64,000 bases of DNA from the NCBI GenBank assembly GCA_949752745.1, contig OX457025.1, positions 52,609,869 to 52,673,868 on the forward strand. The letters are read 5' to 3'. Each line of letters begins with the position of its first letter. The first letter of the stretch is position 1. Of the stretch, positions 38,080-59,970 are shown in pieces. Made by a program: the position numbers and the translations under genes. The notes under the pieces were generated by a model that did not search any database, had not been told where the DNA came from, and saw only the letters and a program-made list of their open reading frames with translations. The DNA is from Protula sp. h YS-2021 (taxonomy: Eukaryota > Annelida > Polychaeta > Sabellida > Serpulidae).

Positions 38080-41000
38080 CAGCTGAAACTTTCAAACTAA
38101 CATGCGAAATGTACGTACACAACCATGCACAAAATTTGCAGGTTTAGAGACCCTGCAACACAACTTGGGTGTACTACCCCATCTCGTGACGTTCATAAAT
38201 TTAAAGTCGGTGACTTCGTATAAGAAAAATGAACTGAAAATAACTAAATTAAAACTTTCAAACTGACATGCGAAAAGTACGTACAAAAGCTACATGAAAA
38301 ACCATGCGAAATGTGCGAACACCAAAATTTTTTAAGCACGGAAACATCGGCAAATTTCCAAGTTTTGAAACCCTGTCACATTTGCGCGTACGCCCTTCTC
38401 GCGACGTTCATAAATTTAAAGTCGGTCACTTCGTATAAGAACAATGAACTGCAAATAACAGGTAAAACTTTCGAACTGACAAGCGAAATGCGCGTTTATA
38501 CACAATCATGCGAAATGAACGTATAACAACCATGTATGTGACACGGTCTCAAACTTTTGAAAATTTTGCCGATGTTTCTTTAAATAAGCACATTTTGGTG
38601 TTCGCACATTTTGCATGGTTGTGTACGTACTAAAGTCGATGACTTCGCATGAGAAAAGTGAACTGCAAATAAAACTTTCAAACTGACATGCGAAATGTAC
38701 GCACACAACCATGCGAAATGTGCGAACACCAAAATTTTCTTAATCACGGCAACAACGGCAAAATTTCCAAGTTTTGAGGCTCTGTCAGATACCCTTTGCT
38801 TGTACTACCCAATCTCGCAACGTTCGTAAACTTTGAAATTGGTCACTCCGAACAGAGAAGTTTCGAACTGACAAGCAAAATGTACGCTAATACACAACCA
38901 TGTGAAATGTAGTGCAACCACGCGAAATCTACGACGCAAGTATTTCTTTTTTTTTAAATTCATCGGCAAACTTGGCAGCTTTTGTGACCCTGTCACATGA
39001 AACTTATCCGTATTACCCATCACCGCCACTTTCATAAATTTACAGTGTGTCACTTTATACGAGAAAAATCAAATGGAAATAACACACTGAAACCTGATAC
39101 GCGAACGCACATAACCATGCGAAATGTACGAACCAAAACACTTCTTAATACCTCGGCAAATTTGGCAGGTTGTGAGACCAAGCTGCATGAAAATTGTCCA
39201 TACTACCCAGCCCCGTGACGTTCATAAATTAAAAGTCGGTCACTTCGCATAAGAACAGTGAACTGCATGGAAAAACTGACAAAAAAAAACTCCCCGCACT
39301 TGTGTAAACCAAAACAGAATCCCACAAACATGACATCACAGCGAAATGTCCGCAAAACAGTTTCTTTTTTTTTAAACGGATCTGAAGCTTCATCCAAATT
39401 TTTATTTTTCTTGTAAAAATTTGAAAGGTATGCCCGCAACTGAACTTTGTCCCTGTGTTAAAATATCACATGCGAAATGTACGTCCACAATCATGTATGT
39501 AACAGGGTCTCAAACTTCGAAAATTTTGCCGATGTTTCTGTGTATTAGAACATTTTGGTATTCGCACATTTCGCATGGTTTTGTACGTACCAAAGTCTGT
39601 CACTTGGTGTGAGAAAAAAGACCTGCAATTAGCGCAGTTAAAGCTTTTGAATTGACAAGCCAAATGTACGTATACAACCATGCGAAATGTGCGAACACCA
39701 AATTGTTCTTACTCACAGAAACATCAGCAAAAGTTGCAAGTTTTGAGACCCTGTCACATATCATTTTCTCGTACTACATCATCTCGCAAAGCTCAAAATT
39801 TAAAGTCGGCTACTTCTTATAAAAGCAGTGAACTGCAAATAACACAGCTAATACTTTCGAACAGACAAGCGAAATGTACGCACACATCTACAACCATGCG
39901 AAATGTAGTGCAACCACGCGAAATCTACGAAGCAAGAATTTCGTTTTTTTGACACATCGACAAACTTGGCAGCTTTTGTGACCCTGTCACATGAAACTTA
40001 TCCATACTACCCATCACCGCCACTTTCATAAATTTACAGTCGGTCACTTTATACGAGAAAAATCAAATGCAAATAACACAATGAAATCTGATACGCGAAC
40101 GCACATAACCATGCGAAATGTACGAACCAAAACACTTCTTAATACCTCGGCAAATTTGGCAGGTTTTGAGACCAAGCTACATGAAAATTGCCCGTACTAC
40201 CCAGCCCCGTGACGTTCATAAATTAAAAGTCGGTCACTTCATATAAGAACAGTGAACTGCATAAAAAACTGATACAAAAAAAAAAAACTCCCCGCACTTG
40301 TGTAAACCAAAACAGAATCCCACAAACATGACATCACAGCGAAATGTCAGCAAAACAGTTTCTTTTTTTTAAACGGATCTGAAGCTTCATCCGCCCTTTT
40401 ATTATTCTTGTAAAAATTTGAAAGGTATGCCCGCAACTGAACTATGTCCCTGTGTCCTAAAATATCACATGCGAAATGTACGTCCACAACCATGTATGTA
40501 ACAGGGTCTCAAACTTCGAAAATTTTTGCCGATGTTTCTCTTAATTAGAACAATTTGGTATTCGCACATTTCGCATGGTTTTGTACGTACCAAAGTCTGT
40601 CACTTGGTGTGAGAAAAAAGACCTGCAATTAACGCAGTTAAAGCTTTCGAATTGACAAGCCAAATGTACGTACACAACCATGCGAAATGTGCGAACACCA
40701 AATTGTTCTTACTCACAGAAACATCAGCAAAATTTGCACGTTTTGAGACCCTGTCACATATCATTTTCTCGTACTACACAATCTCGCAACGCTCATAAAT
40801 TTAAATATTTTCGAACTGACAAGCGAAATGCATGCACACATCCACACCCATGCGAAATGTAGTGCAACCACGCGAAATCTACGAAGCAAGAATTTCGTTT
40901 TTTGACACATCGACAAACTTGGCAGCTTTTGTGACCCTGTCACATGAAACTTGCCCGTACTACCAATCGCCGCCACTTTCATAAATTTACAGTCGGTCAC

Positions 41001-41800
41001 TTTATACGAGAAAAATTAAATGCAAATAACACATTGAAACTTTCATTTGATACGCGAACGCACATAACCATGCAAAATGTACGAACCAAAACACTTCTTA
41101 AATACTTCGGTCAATCTGTTAGGTTTTGAAACCCCGTTACATGAAAATTGCCCGTACTACCCAACCCCACGACGCTTAAAAATTTAAAGTCGGTCACTTC
41201 GTATTAGAACAATGAACTGCATGGGAAAAGTGATACAAAGAAAATTCCCCGCATTTGTGTAAACCAAAACAGAATCCCAAAAACACCACACCACAGCGAA
41301 ATGTCCCCAAAATAATCTCTTTTTTTAAACGGATCTGAAGCTTCATCCGCCCTTTTTGTTTCTTGTAAAAATTTGAAAGGTATGCCCGCAACTGAACTTT
41401 ACCCCTGTGTCCTAAAATATCACATGCGAAATGTACGTCCACAACCATGTTTGTAACAGGGTCTCAGGCTTGGAAAATTTTGTCGATGTTTCTGTGAATA
41501 ACTACACTTTGATGCTCGCACATTTCGCATGGTTTTGTACTTACAAAGTCGGTCACTTGGTGTGAGAAAGTGAATTGCAAATAACACAGTTTAAAAGCTT
41601 TCGAACTGACAAGCGAAGTTTACGTACACACCCATAGCCATGCGAAATATAGTGCATCCACGCGAAATCTACGAAGCAAGTATTTTTTTTTAAATACATC
41701 GGCAAACTTGGCAGCTTTTGTGACCCTGTCACAGGAAACTTGCCCGTACTACCCATCGCCGCCACTTTCATAAATTTACAGTCGGTCACTTTATAAGAGA
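38080..41800. repeat. Tandem array of complex units of about 0.96-0.99 kb rich in GCGAAATGTACG
   Basis: The landmark CATAACCATGCGAAATGTAC recurs near 39110, 40105 and 41060, and CCGCCACTTTCATAAATTTA near 39020, 40020, 40970 and 41760. Within each unit, variants of CATGCGAAATGTNCG and TAAAGTCGGTCACTTCGTAT repeat several times on both strands. No convincing coding frame. Confidence 0.8.
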
Positions 41801-42032
41801 AAAGTCAAATGCAAACTAGAGCAGTGTGCATAGGCCACATATTCCCCACAGGCAATGCTCTACCACATCCCTCAAAACACATGTCGCAATTTCATGTCCA
41901 GCAAATACATCCGCATCTACCCCTCCAGGCCTCTCTACCATCCTGCAAGTCCAGCAGCTTCTGCAACAAAACAAAATGACAGACATGAGAGTTACACAAG
42001 CAAATGGTAAATGCATTTATGTGATATAAGCG

Positions 42033-42178
42033 AAGACCTGGAGGGCCACTACTGCTGCTGCCGTACTTGGATTTTGCAAGTGAAATCCTGCTCAGGTAGT
42101 GCTTAAGCAATACCTAAGCAGGATTTCACATACAAAATCCAAATAGGACAGCAGCAGTAATTGCCCTCCAGGTCTTCC
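42033..42178. repeat. Long inverted repeat, about 71-bp arms with almost no loop
   Basis: GAAGACCTGGAGGGCCACTA... on the plus strand is mirrored by ...TAATTGCCCTCCAGGTCTTC, with about 87% arm identity by eye. Both arms end in a donor-like TCAG|GTAGTG or TTAG|GTATTG. In one frame the arms encode RPGG(P/Q)LLLL(P/S)YLDF...EILL, so this may be an inverted duplicate of an exon. Confidence 0.7.
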
Positions 42179-42492
42179 GGAATCACAACAGTGGGCATTG
42201 ATAAGCAGTCCGTTTCGCCGACAATCATAACGCACGAAAAATGTTTTGAATTCTTTAAAATGCCAACATCTGGTTGGCTTGACCAAATCTGCACAAGTGC
42301 TACATATATCACGATACTCCTTCCGACACATCTCAGCAACAATTCTTACCCTTTATAAATGCAAAAGCATCACTTACCCAGCAACTCAGAAGACGCCCCT
42401 TCAACAGCCGATTCCGCATTCGCTGAGAGTATTGTGTCTTTCTCGCCCTGCGATGAATGTGTGTGTTCCCCCTCTTCCCTTTGGTCTCTCAC

Positions 42493-44258
42493 AAAGCTCT
42501 TTTGACGTGGTATCAACGCCTGTAATGACGCAATCGCTGCCCGAACTACGTTCTTCGGATTGCGCCACCCCCTCCCCAACGGTGGCCGTAACTTCTGTGT
42601 CATGGCTTTTGATCGCTGCAACGGGGATATTGTATGAAAATGTAAACCATTTAATCTGTGCAAGCGAAATGAACAGATGTTTTTAAAATTAATTTAAACT
42701 CTGTGGTTAATTTTCTTCAAATGCCAATGTTTCATTCTAATGTAACAGCCGAGTCATAAACTATAACGTCCTTATTTCATCCTTGAACAATTTAAAGCTT
42801 AGCCGCACAGGACATGCACGTTCAAAATTCTGACAACAGTCCGTTTCGCTTCAGTCTTACAAGTTCCGGTTCAGTAAAATAACGAAACTGCCCTTCGGAT
42901 CACACTCACACAAACCAAAAAAATGTCGAATGAAACGAGAAATACGCGTCAAGCAAAATATATGTTCTATATTCTTCCACTTGTAATTACCTGAAATCGG
43001 CGCAGGGATATTTTCCGCTGCTTTCTTAATCTGTCTACAGGCTTGGTTAATATCCGAACTGTCATCACTATCTTTAAGCGGTCCCCCAACAATTTCACCC
43101 ACAAAATGGGTCAAGTGGCTCTGATCCCTGCCGCATAACCTCTTTGCGGCTTCTGCCCAGGCCCTGATGTATCCCTTACCGGGATTTTTACACACCTCGT
43201 CTGCAGAAAAAAATGACGGAATGCTGAATCATTCCACATTTCATTCCATATAAATTTAGACGCACATAAATCATTCCGAAAAACCATGCGAAAACACACT
43301 GTGCGTAAAGGAAAACGATACCTTCTTATCATTCCAAGGCCTGAGCACAAAAATTACACGTACACAATGGTCATTTCAATTTCCCTTCCACGCAAGTTAC
43401 AGAGAGAACCGATACCGAAGGGCAAATTTAAAAATAGGTGGTATAAGGAATAAGTAAAATCTTGTATATACAGTCCGTTTAGCAATGAGAGCGTGCAACT
43501 GGCAATAGAGGGATTCAGCACTTCATCTAAGATACTGAAAAAATACAAGTTTTTCGGGTCTGATGCTTTCGGCTAGATAATCGAACCTGCAAACTTATGA
43601 AGCACTATCATGCAAAACTCAACAGAAACGGAGACTGGCAAACTATAAAACGACAAAACAGACATTTAATCCAATCACAGGGAAGGAAAAAAATCTGTCA
43701 TTTCTTAATAACATATTACCAATTCCCACAGCCACAGGAAACGGTTTGAGCTTCCTGGGATCGTAAACTTTCTCCGGACTAAAAATGAAAGAATGTATCA
43801 CTCTCAGCTGCTGTAAGAAGGACGTCACTTCTGTCGTTGTCCAGTTTTTATTTCAGTTATTACAGGAGCAAAAAAATGCTACAATACACTGGTCTTTCAA
43901 CTCTACACAAGTATAATTTCTGCGAATAGGACGTCATCATTCCACAAGAACATGCAAAACAAAAGGGAATCTAAATCAACCTGGTTTACAGGACGTCCAC
44001 GACCTGGAAAGGAAAGCAATAAAAGGACGTCCACGACCTGGAAAGGAAAGCAATAAAAAAATGTTTAAGAACTTACGCAAAGTCAAAACCGCAAAACGAG
44101 ACTTCTATACTTCCGTCAGGGTCCCGGCCTTCCACACGTGCAGGCCACCACTTCCTTCTGTACATGTGAAGAACAACGTCACCTGTTCGGTAGCGCTGCA
44201 GATCAACGGACTGTTCTGAGACCTTGGCCTTTTTAATCCACCCTTTTTTCCGCAGCAT
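42493..44258 (-). CDS. Gene 3: PWWP-module paralogue, four 5' coding exons
   Basis: Exon A 44258..44077 (acceptor abuts ATG; MLRKKGW...YRTGDVVLHM...KWWPARVEG...CGFDF; donor GTAAGT). Exon B 43778..43720 (PEKVYDPRKLKPFPVAVGI). Exon C 43200..42991 (KNPGKGYIRAWAEAAKRL...RDQSHLTHFVG, then an acidic linker; donor CAG|GTAATT). Exon D 42615..42493 (SSGSDCVITG; donor GTGAGA). Phases 2,1,1 match gene 2. A stronger donor, CTGG|GTAAGT at 42378, also exists, but the phase-consistent frame meets a TGA before it. No zinc-finger/recombinase exon follows before gene 2, so the 3' part is missing, shared or lost. Confidence 0.65.
43990..44056. repeat. 34-bp direct duplication in gene 3 intron A-B
   Basis: AGGACGTCCACGACCTGGAA plus GGAAAGCAATAAA occurs twice in tandem just downstream of the exon A donor. 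Confidence 0.85.
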
Positions 44259-44403
44259 CTGTGAAAGCAATAAGAGAAATATCATTAGCTGAATATATTG
44301 GGAATTTGAAATAAAGACACCACAATCCATAAATCTTAGCGAAACTAACCGACAAGTGACGGGATACATTTTGTGTAGCATTGTGATTTTCGATCTTTTT
44401 TTT

Positions 44404-44535
44404 ACTGTTATATGGCCATATCGGGGCCCCCTGCCACATTATCCTGGTATGAGGCATTCAAAATCTCTCTAACCGTTGTACATGGAGTCCCTCACGGACT
44501 AGCAAGAAGGAATCCAAATCTTAGGTATGACCCGA
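44404..44535 (-). mobile_element. Diverged SINE fragment
   Basis: 'atggccatatcggggccccctgc' to 'taggtatgacccgaca' aligns with the central and 5' parts of the SINE at 28518..28728, with many substitutions. It lies in the 5' intron of gene 3. Confidence 0.65.
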
Positions 44536-44790
44536 CAGCATAAGCTATAACTGCGCGAAATTGACCGATTTTTTTTACATTCTAAGAGACCATCCATGCC
44601 GTTTGTTTTCTATCATTTACATCCTAATCCCACCTGAATTCAGCCGAAACGCAAAAAATTTCCGCTAAAAGCTAAGTGCGAATTGGCTTATTCTTTAAGC
44701 GTTCAAGACGGAGAGGGGGGGGGGTCAAAGCATCCGGACTGCGTTCAGGGCAGGGGTTTAAAATTGGCAAAAGTCTGTGTACGTATTAAC

Positions 44791-44990
44791 AGGGCTGGAA
44801 ATTGGCGGGGGTCCGAGACCCTCCTTTTTGGCTACCCAGAGTCCGACAGAGCCGCAAAAAATCAGGTCTTCTTGCGCCCTATTTTATCTTAACACGGTTC
44901 GGATCCTCCCTAAATAGCTTTGGACCTTCCTTTTTCAAAGACACGGGTCCCAAGGACCCGGGCCTAAAAAAGTTAGCTTCCAGCAGTGGC
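44791..44990. mobile_element. Possible MITE with CAGGGCTGGAA-like ends
   Basis: CAGGGCTGGAAATTGG at the left and TTAGCTTCCAGCAGTG at the right form imperfect inverted ends. The interior contains GGTCCCAAGGACCCGGG. No clear target duplication. Confidence 0.35.
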
Positions 44991-45262
44991 TACTTACCAA
45001 AAATTGTACACCAAGAAATCCATGAACAGACAACATCGACAGCATTTTCAAGCAAAACTGAACAACAATTTTCTGAGCGAACATTTCTCGACATTTAAAT
45101 CCGTAAACTGACAAGGCATGCTAGCTCAAAAAAATGCCGCCCTTACAATTAAGCCTGTATTTTTACAGCAGCATCTTACACATTCTTAAAGAAAATGTCA
45201 CAAATCACACCAAATACGCTAAACAAACATTTTCACGTGATTCACAAAATGTGTGTATTTAC

Positions 45263-45365
45263 CTTTAGGCATATCCTCATTAACTTTTTATCCACTTTTA
45301 AGTTTTTCAAAAATTATCCACATGTAACCTGGACGCTTTCTGCATTGAAGTGATGCTACCAAGAA
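45263..45365 (-). promoter_or_regulatory. Candidate 5'UTR exon/TSS region of gene 3
   Basis: The minus strand ends ATGCCTAAAG|GTAAAT (donor at 45263/45262), 1.0 kb upstream of the acceptor abutting the ATG. Position parallels the candidates for genes 1 and 2; sequence support is weaker. Confidence 0.3.
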
Positions 45366-45932
45366 CAAAGCCGCGCGCATACACCTCGTGACAAGTTAAT
45401 TTGCATATACTGAGTCAAAAAAAAAAAAACATTCAAGTTCATGTACACAGTGTAGTGTTTCGCAGATAATTTCATTCCAAACCTTAGCATATTTTTTTTA
45501 TAAACTAACACAAGCTAAAAAATATCGCCAAACAAGCATTTTAATGGCAGAAAACCATTACAAAATGACGGATTATTTCGCGCGTAAACAGTGACAAGGC
45601 AAGTCAATCATAAAAGTAGTGCTCACACAATTAAAACAGCGCACAATAATATACAGTCAGCCTGTCATGAGCGTGGGAATCTCGAGCTTTTAGCCCGTTC
45701 ACAGATCAAAGCAAATCTACTGTGACTTAGAGCTTCTGATACGTGTTTGCACTGGCTATTCCGCAGTGAAGGGGGCGGGGTGTGGATGGAGAGGGGGAGG
45801 ATCTGGGAAGCATATATGGGAAGATACATATGACAGTTTTCGCGTGTAAATAGTAACAAGGCAAGCCAATCATAAAAGTAGTGCTCAAACAAATAAAACA
45901 GCGCACAATAATACACAATCACACATATACAG

Positions 45933-46099
45933 GTATGTCGGGAAACAAACGAGGAATCGCGATTTCTTGTCCAACTCGCGAAATATACGCCAAAAATCTG
46001 ACTTCGTTATTAGGGACTTTTCAGACATAAGTTGTATATGAAAATCTCGGTAGATTTTTTTTACATTCAATTCCGAAAGCGAAAATATATAAAAGACAC
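45933..46099. repeat. Flank repeat (partner 37303..37468)
   Basis: Copy of the right flank of the 1-kb (CA)n array, here preceded by only a short ACACACATATACA stretch: either a locus where the array collapsed or one where it never expanded. Confidence 0.8.
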
Positions 46100-46119
46100 A
46101 GCCTATCACATGTGCGTGA

Positions 46120-46440
46120 GAATGTCTCGCTTTAGCCCGCTGACAGATGCAAGCAAATCAACTGCGAATAGCCGTTTCGGTGTGTTTATCAATGTCAATT
46201 TCGCAGTTGGCGTGTACAAGAGAGGAGGAGTAAGGGTGAGGGGGATCTGGCCGGCAAAATTTCTTTTCACTTCCAGACTTTACCAGTGCATTTCGCTTTT
46301 TGGGGAAAGGGTGGGGTTTACCCCGAATGCCCTCAACCCCGTTGTTGCACCAATTTAACAGTACAAATACTACAATTTTTGGCTCGAAAAAAAAAAGCCG
46401 TTTTGATGTGCCAAAACGTTAAACCAGAGTAAAACGAATC

Positions 46441-46513
<73 letters not shown>

Positions 46514-48960
46514 CCTTTTTTTTTTAACAAAGCATACTCACGATTAAGGACAGTGAGATAGTGAACTTCAGTTAAAGCGATATTTTTTTTTAAAAAGGGA
46601 GGGGGGGGGGTTTGCACGTCATTGTCTCCCACTAGCTACACTAATAGAGCAATATATTTTTGAAGGATTGCGTCCTGCAATGAATAAAATAAGCCCATTT
46701 TAATGCGCAATTTCGCAGCGGTTGTGTATTGGAGAGGGGGGAGGGAGTTCTCGTGTGCAAATATCTTACGCTTAACGGTGTTAAACATTTTTTTATGACT
46801 AATAGGCTTTATCATTGCATTTTGCTCTTGGGACGGGGAGGGGAGGGGAGGGGGGGGGGTGGGCGGAGGGAGGAGTGGGGAAGGTCGCGCACCCTCCCTA
46901 TTTGCGCTAATACAAAAATGCACTTTTGAAGTATTAGTTTCAGTCAAAGTGAAACTAAAAAAAAAAAAAAGACAGCACAATTAAGATTAAGGTCACCAAG
47001 CAGTGAAAAACGAAACTCAGTTTAAGCGATATTGACGGAAAGACTTAGTGTATATTAGACTTGTACGCAAATGACACACGCTTGTACACCCCAGAAACAT
47101 ATAAAATGGCATCACTCAAGAACCTGCCTCTACACGGCGTAACCAAGCGAATTTGGGAGAATTTGGTGGCCACAGCACACTCAAGTTTAAGGGCATCAAA
47201 TAATGAGAAACAAGTAAGTATTTGTGAAACACAAGCGGGCCCCAACCGCCCCCCCTCCAAAAAAAATCATAGGGTTATGAAGCGATGACGGACAGATGGA
47301 CAGACGGACGGACACCCCAAACCTATAGGCCCCAATCCGAAGGGTTGGGGCATAATGAAAGCCAATTTCAGCGATATCCACAGAAAGAGTGGGTGTAAAT
47401 AAAACATATGCGGACATGAAACACGCTTGCACACGCCAAGAAAAAAGTTTAAAATGAATGGTACTGAGAGTTTACAGTAACTGCAGCTCACACGCGGCAC
47501 GCATAGATGTCGCTTGCGAAACTAACATGAACAGACATGAAACTCAGAAAATGCAACATTTTTTTCCGAGAAAAACGAACGAGGGGAGGAAGAGTTGCCC
47601 GTCATTGTATCCTCCTAGCTACACCAATGGAGCAAAACATTTTTGAAGAATTGCGTCCGTCAGTCAATAAAACAGACCGTTTTTAGTACGTTTATCAACT
47701 ACCAATTTCGCAGTTGGCGTGCGCAAGAGAAGAGGGGAGGGGGGGGGGGAGGCTCTGGTGAGAAAAATGTCTAGGTTTAACGGTGTTAATATATATTTTT
47801 TTCACTTCTAGACTTTACCAGTGCATTTCGCTTTTTGGGGAAAGGGTGGAGGGGTTTACCCCGAATGAACCCCAACCCCCTCCCACCCCGTTGTTGTGCC
47901 AATTTAACAGTACAAATACTGCAATTTTTGGCTCGAAAAAACAAGCCGTTTTGGTGTCAAAACGCAAAGTCAATGTGAAACGAATCGCTTTCTCTCTGTC
48001 TCCCCCTCTCTCTCTGCTTTTTTTTTTAAATAAAGCACACTCGAGATTAAGGACAGTGACATAGTTAAACTAAGTTAAAGCGATATTAACAGATAGACTG
48101 GGGTAAATTTGACTTGAAACACAAGAAACAGGTTTGTAAACCCCCCACAGGAAGATACAAATGGCACAGAGTAATAACTGCATCTACTGGGCGAATCAAG
48201 TCGAATTTGAGAAAATGTTGCGAATACAGCACACTCAAGTTAACGCCAACAAGTAGTGAGATATGAAACTCAGTTAATGCCATATTTTTTATAAAGCTAG
48301 GGGGGGGGGGGTTGCACGTCATTGTCTCCCACTAGCTATACTAATGGAGCAATATATTTTTGAAGTCCTGCAATGAGCAAAATAAACCGATTTTAATGCG
48401 TTTATCAACTATCAATTTCGCACTGGTTGTGTATTAGGGGGGGGGGGGGTTCGCCTGCAAAAATTTTAAGTTTAACGGTGTTAACATTACAGGAGGAGGG
48501 GGGAGTGGGGGTGGTGCACCCCTCTACTTGCGCTAATGCAACAATGCACTTTTGAAGTATTAGATTCAGTCGAAGTGAAATAAGCCGAATTTGAAAAAAA
48601 GACAGCACAATCAAGATTAAGGTCACCAAGCAGTGAGAAACGAGACTCAGTTTAAGTGATATTGACGGAAAGACTGCGTGTATGTTAGACATGTACGCAC
48701 ATGACACACGCTTGTACACCCCAAAAATATAAATGGCATCACACGAGAACCTGCCTCTACACAGTGAAACCAGGCGAATTTGGAAGAATTTGGTGAACAC
48801 AACACTCAAGTTTAAGGGCATCAAGTAATGAGAGATTAAGTCAATTTCAGCGATAACTACAGAAAAATTGAGTGTAAATAAGACATGTACGGACACGTAA
48901 CACGCCTGTTCGCACAATAAAAAGTTATAAAGTGCACTGAGAGTTTACAGTGACTGCAAT
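46120..48960. repeat. Dispersed/tandem low-complexity repeats with G-runs
   Basis: The segment 'tttatcaactaccaatttcgcag(t/c)tgg' and its followers ('acggtgttaa', 'actttaccagtgcatttcgctttttgg', 'tgaaactcagttaa') recur near 46180, 46690, 47690 and 48400. G-runs of 10 or more occur near 46600, 46845, 47740, 48300 and 48437. No supported gene. Confidence 0.6.
46444..46510. repeat. (TC)n microsatellite, about 66 bp
   Basis: Uninterrupted TC dinucleotides closing with CGCTCC. It creates an Arg-Glu polymer ORF on the minus strand that is not real. Confidence 0.95.
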
Positions 48961-49379
48961 TCACACACAACACGCATACATGTGTCTTGCGAAACAGACC
49001 GGCTTATATAAAGAAACCGAGAATAATATGTCAAACAAATGACTTGGTTTAAAAAAAAACAAGAATCTACGAAGATAAACAAACTCTAACGATTGCTTAA
49101 TAAAATATGTGACACTTTGCTTCAGTTAAGCAAAAATATGTACTTAAAAAAACGAAGTGGAAACTTTCTGATATTATCGTCCACTAACAAAAGGGGTGTT
49201 GCCTTGTTTACCCTCAACTTTAACTTTGATTTTTGAGATTTATAGGCTACAAACAAAACAATAAATAACTTTAAAACGTATTTGTGATATTATTCTTCTT
49301 GTTTTAAATACAATTATTTGGATAGGCCACCCCAAAATCTACTAAAATGTCGGCCAAAAAGTAGACAACCACCCGGGGC

Positions 49380-59970
<10,591 letters not shown>

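Noticed and set aside
42092..42342. Resemblance of a Cys-rich frame (RDICSTCADL...AHCC) to a DNMT3 ADD domain next to a PWWP exon
   Set aside because: Cysteine spacing does not fit an ADD/PHD finger, and the competing frame is equally open; kept only as an exon-like inverted repeat.
46333..46632. 99-aa minus ORF with Arg-Glu repeats
   Set aside because: Translation of the (TC)n microsatellite.
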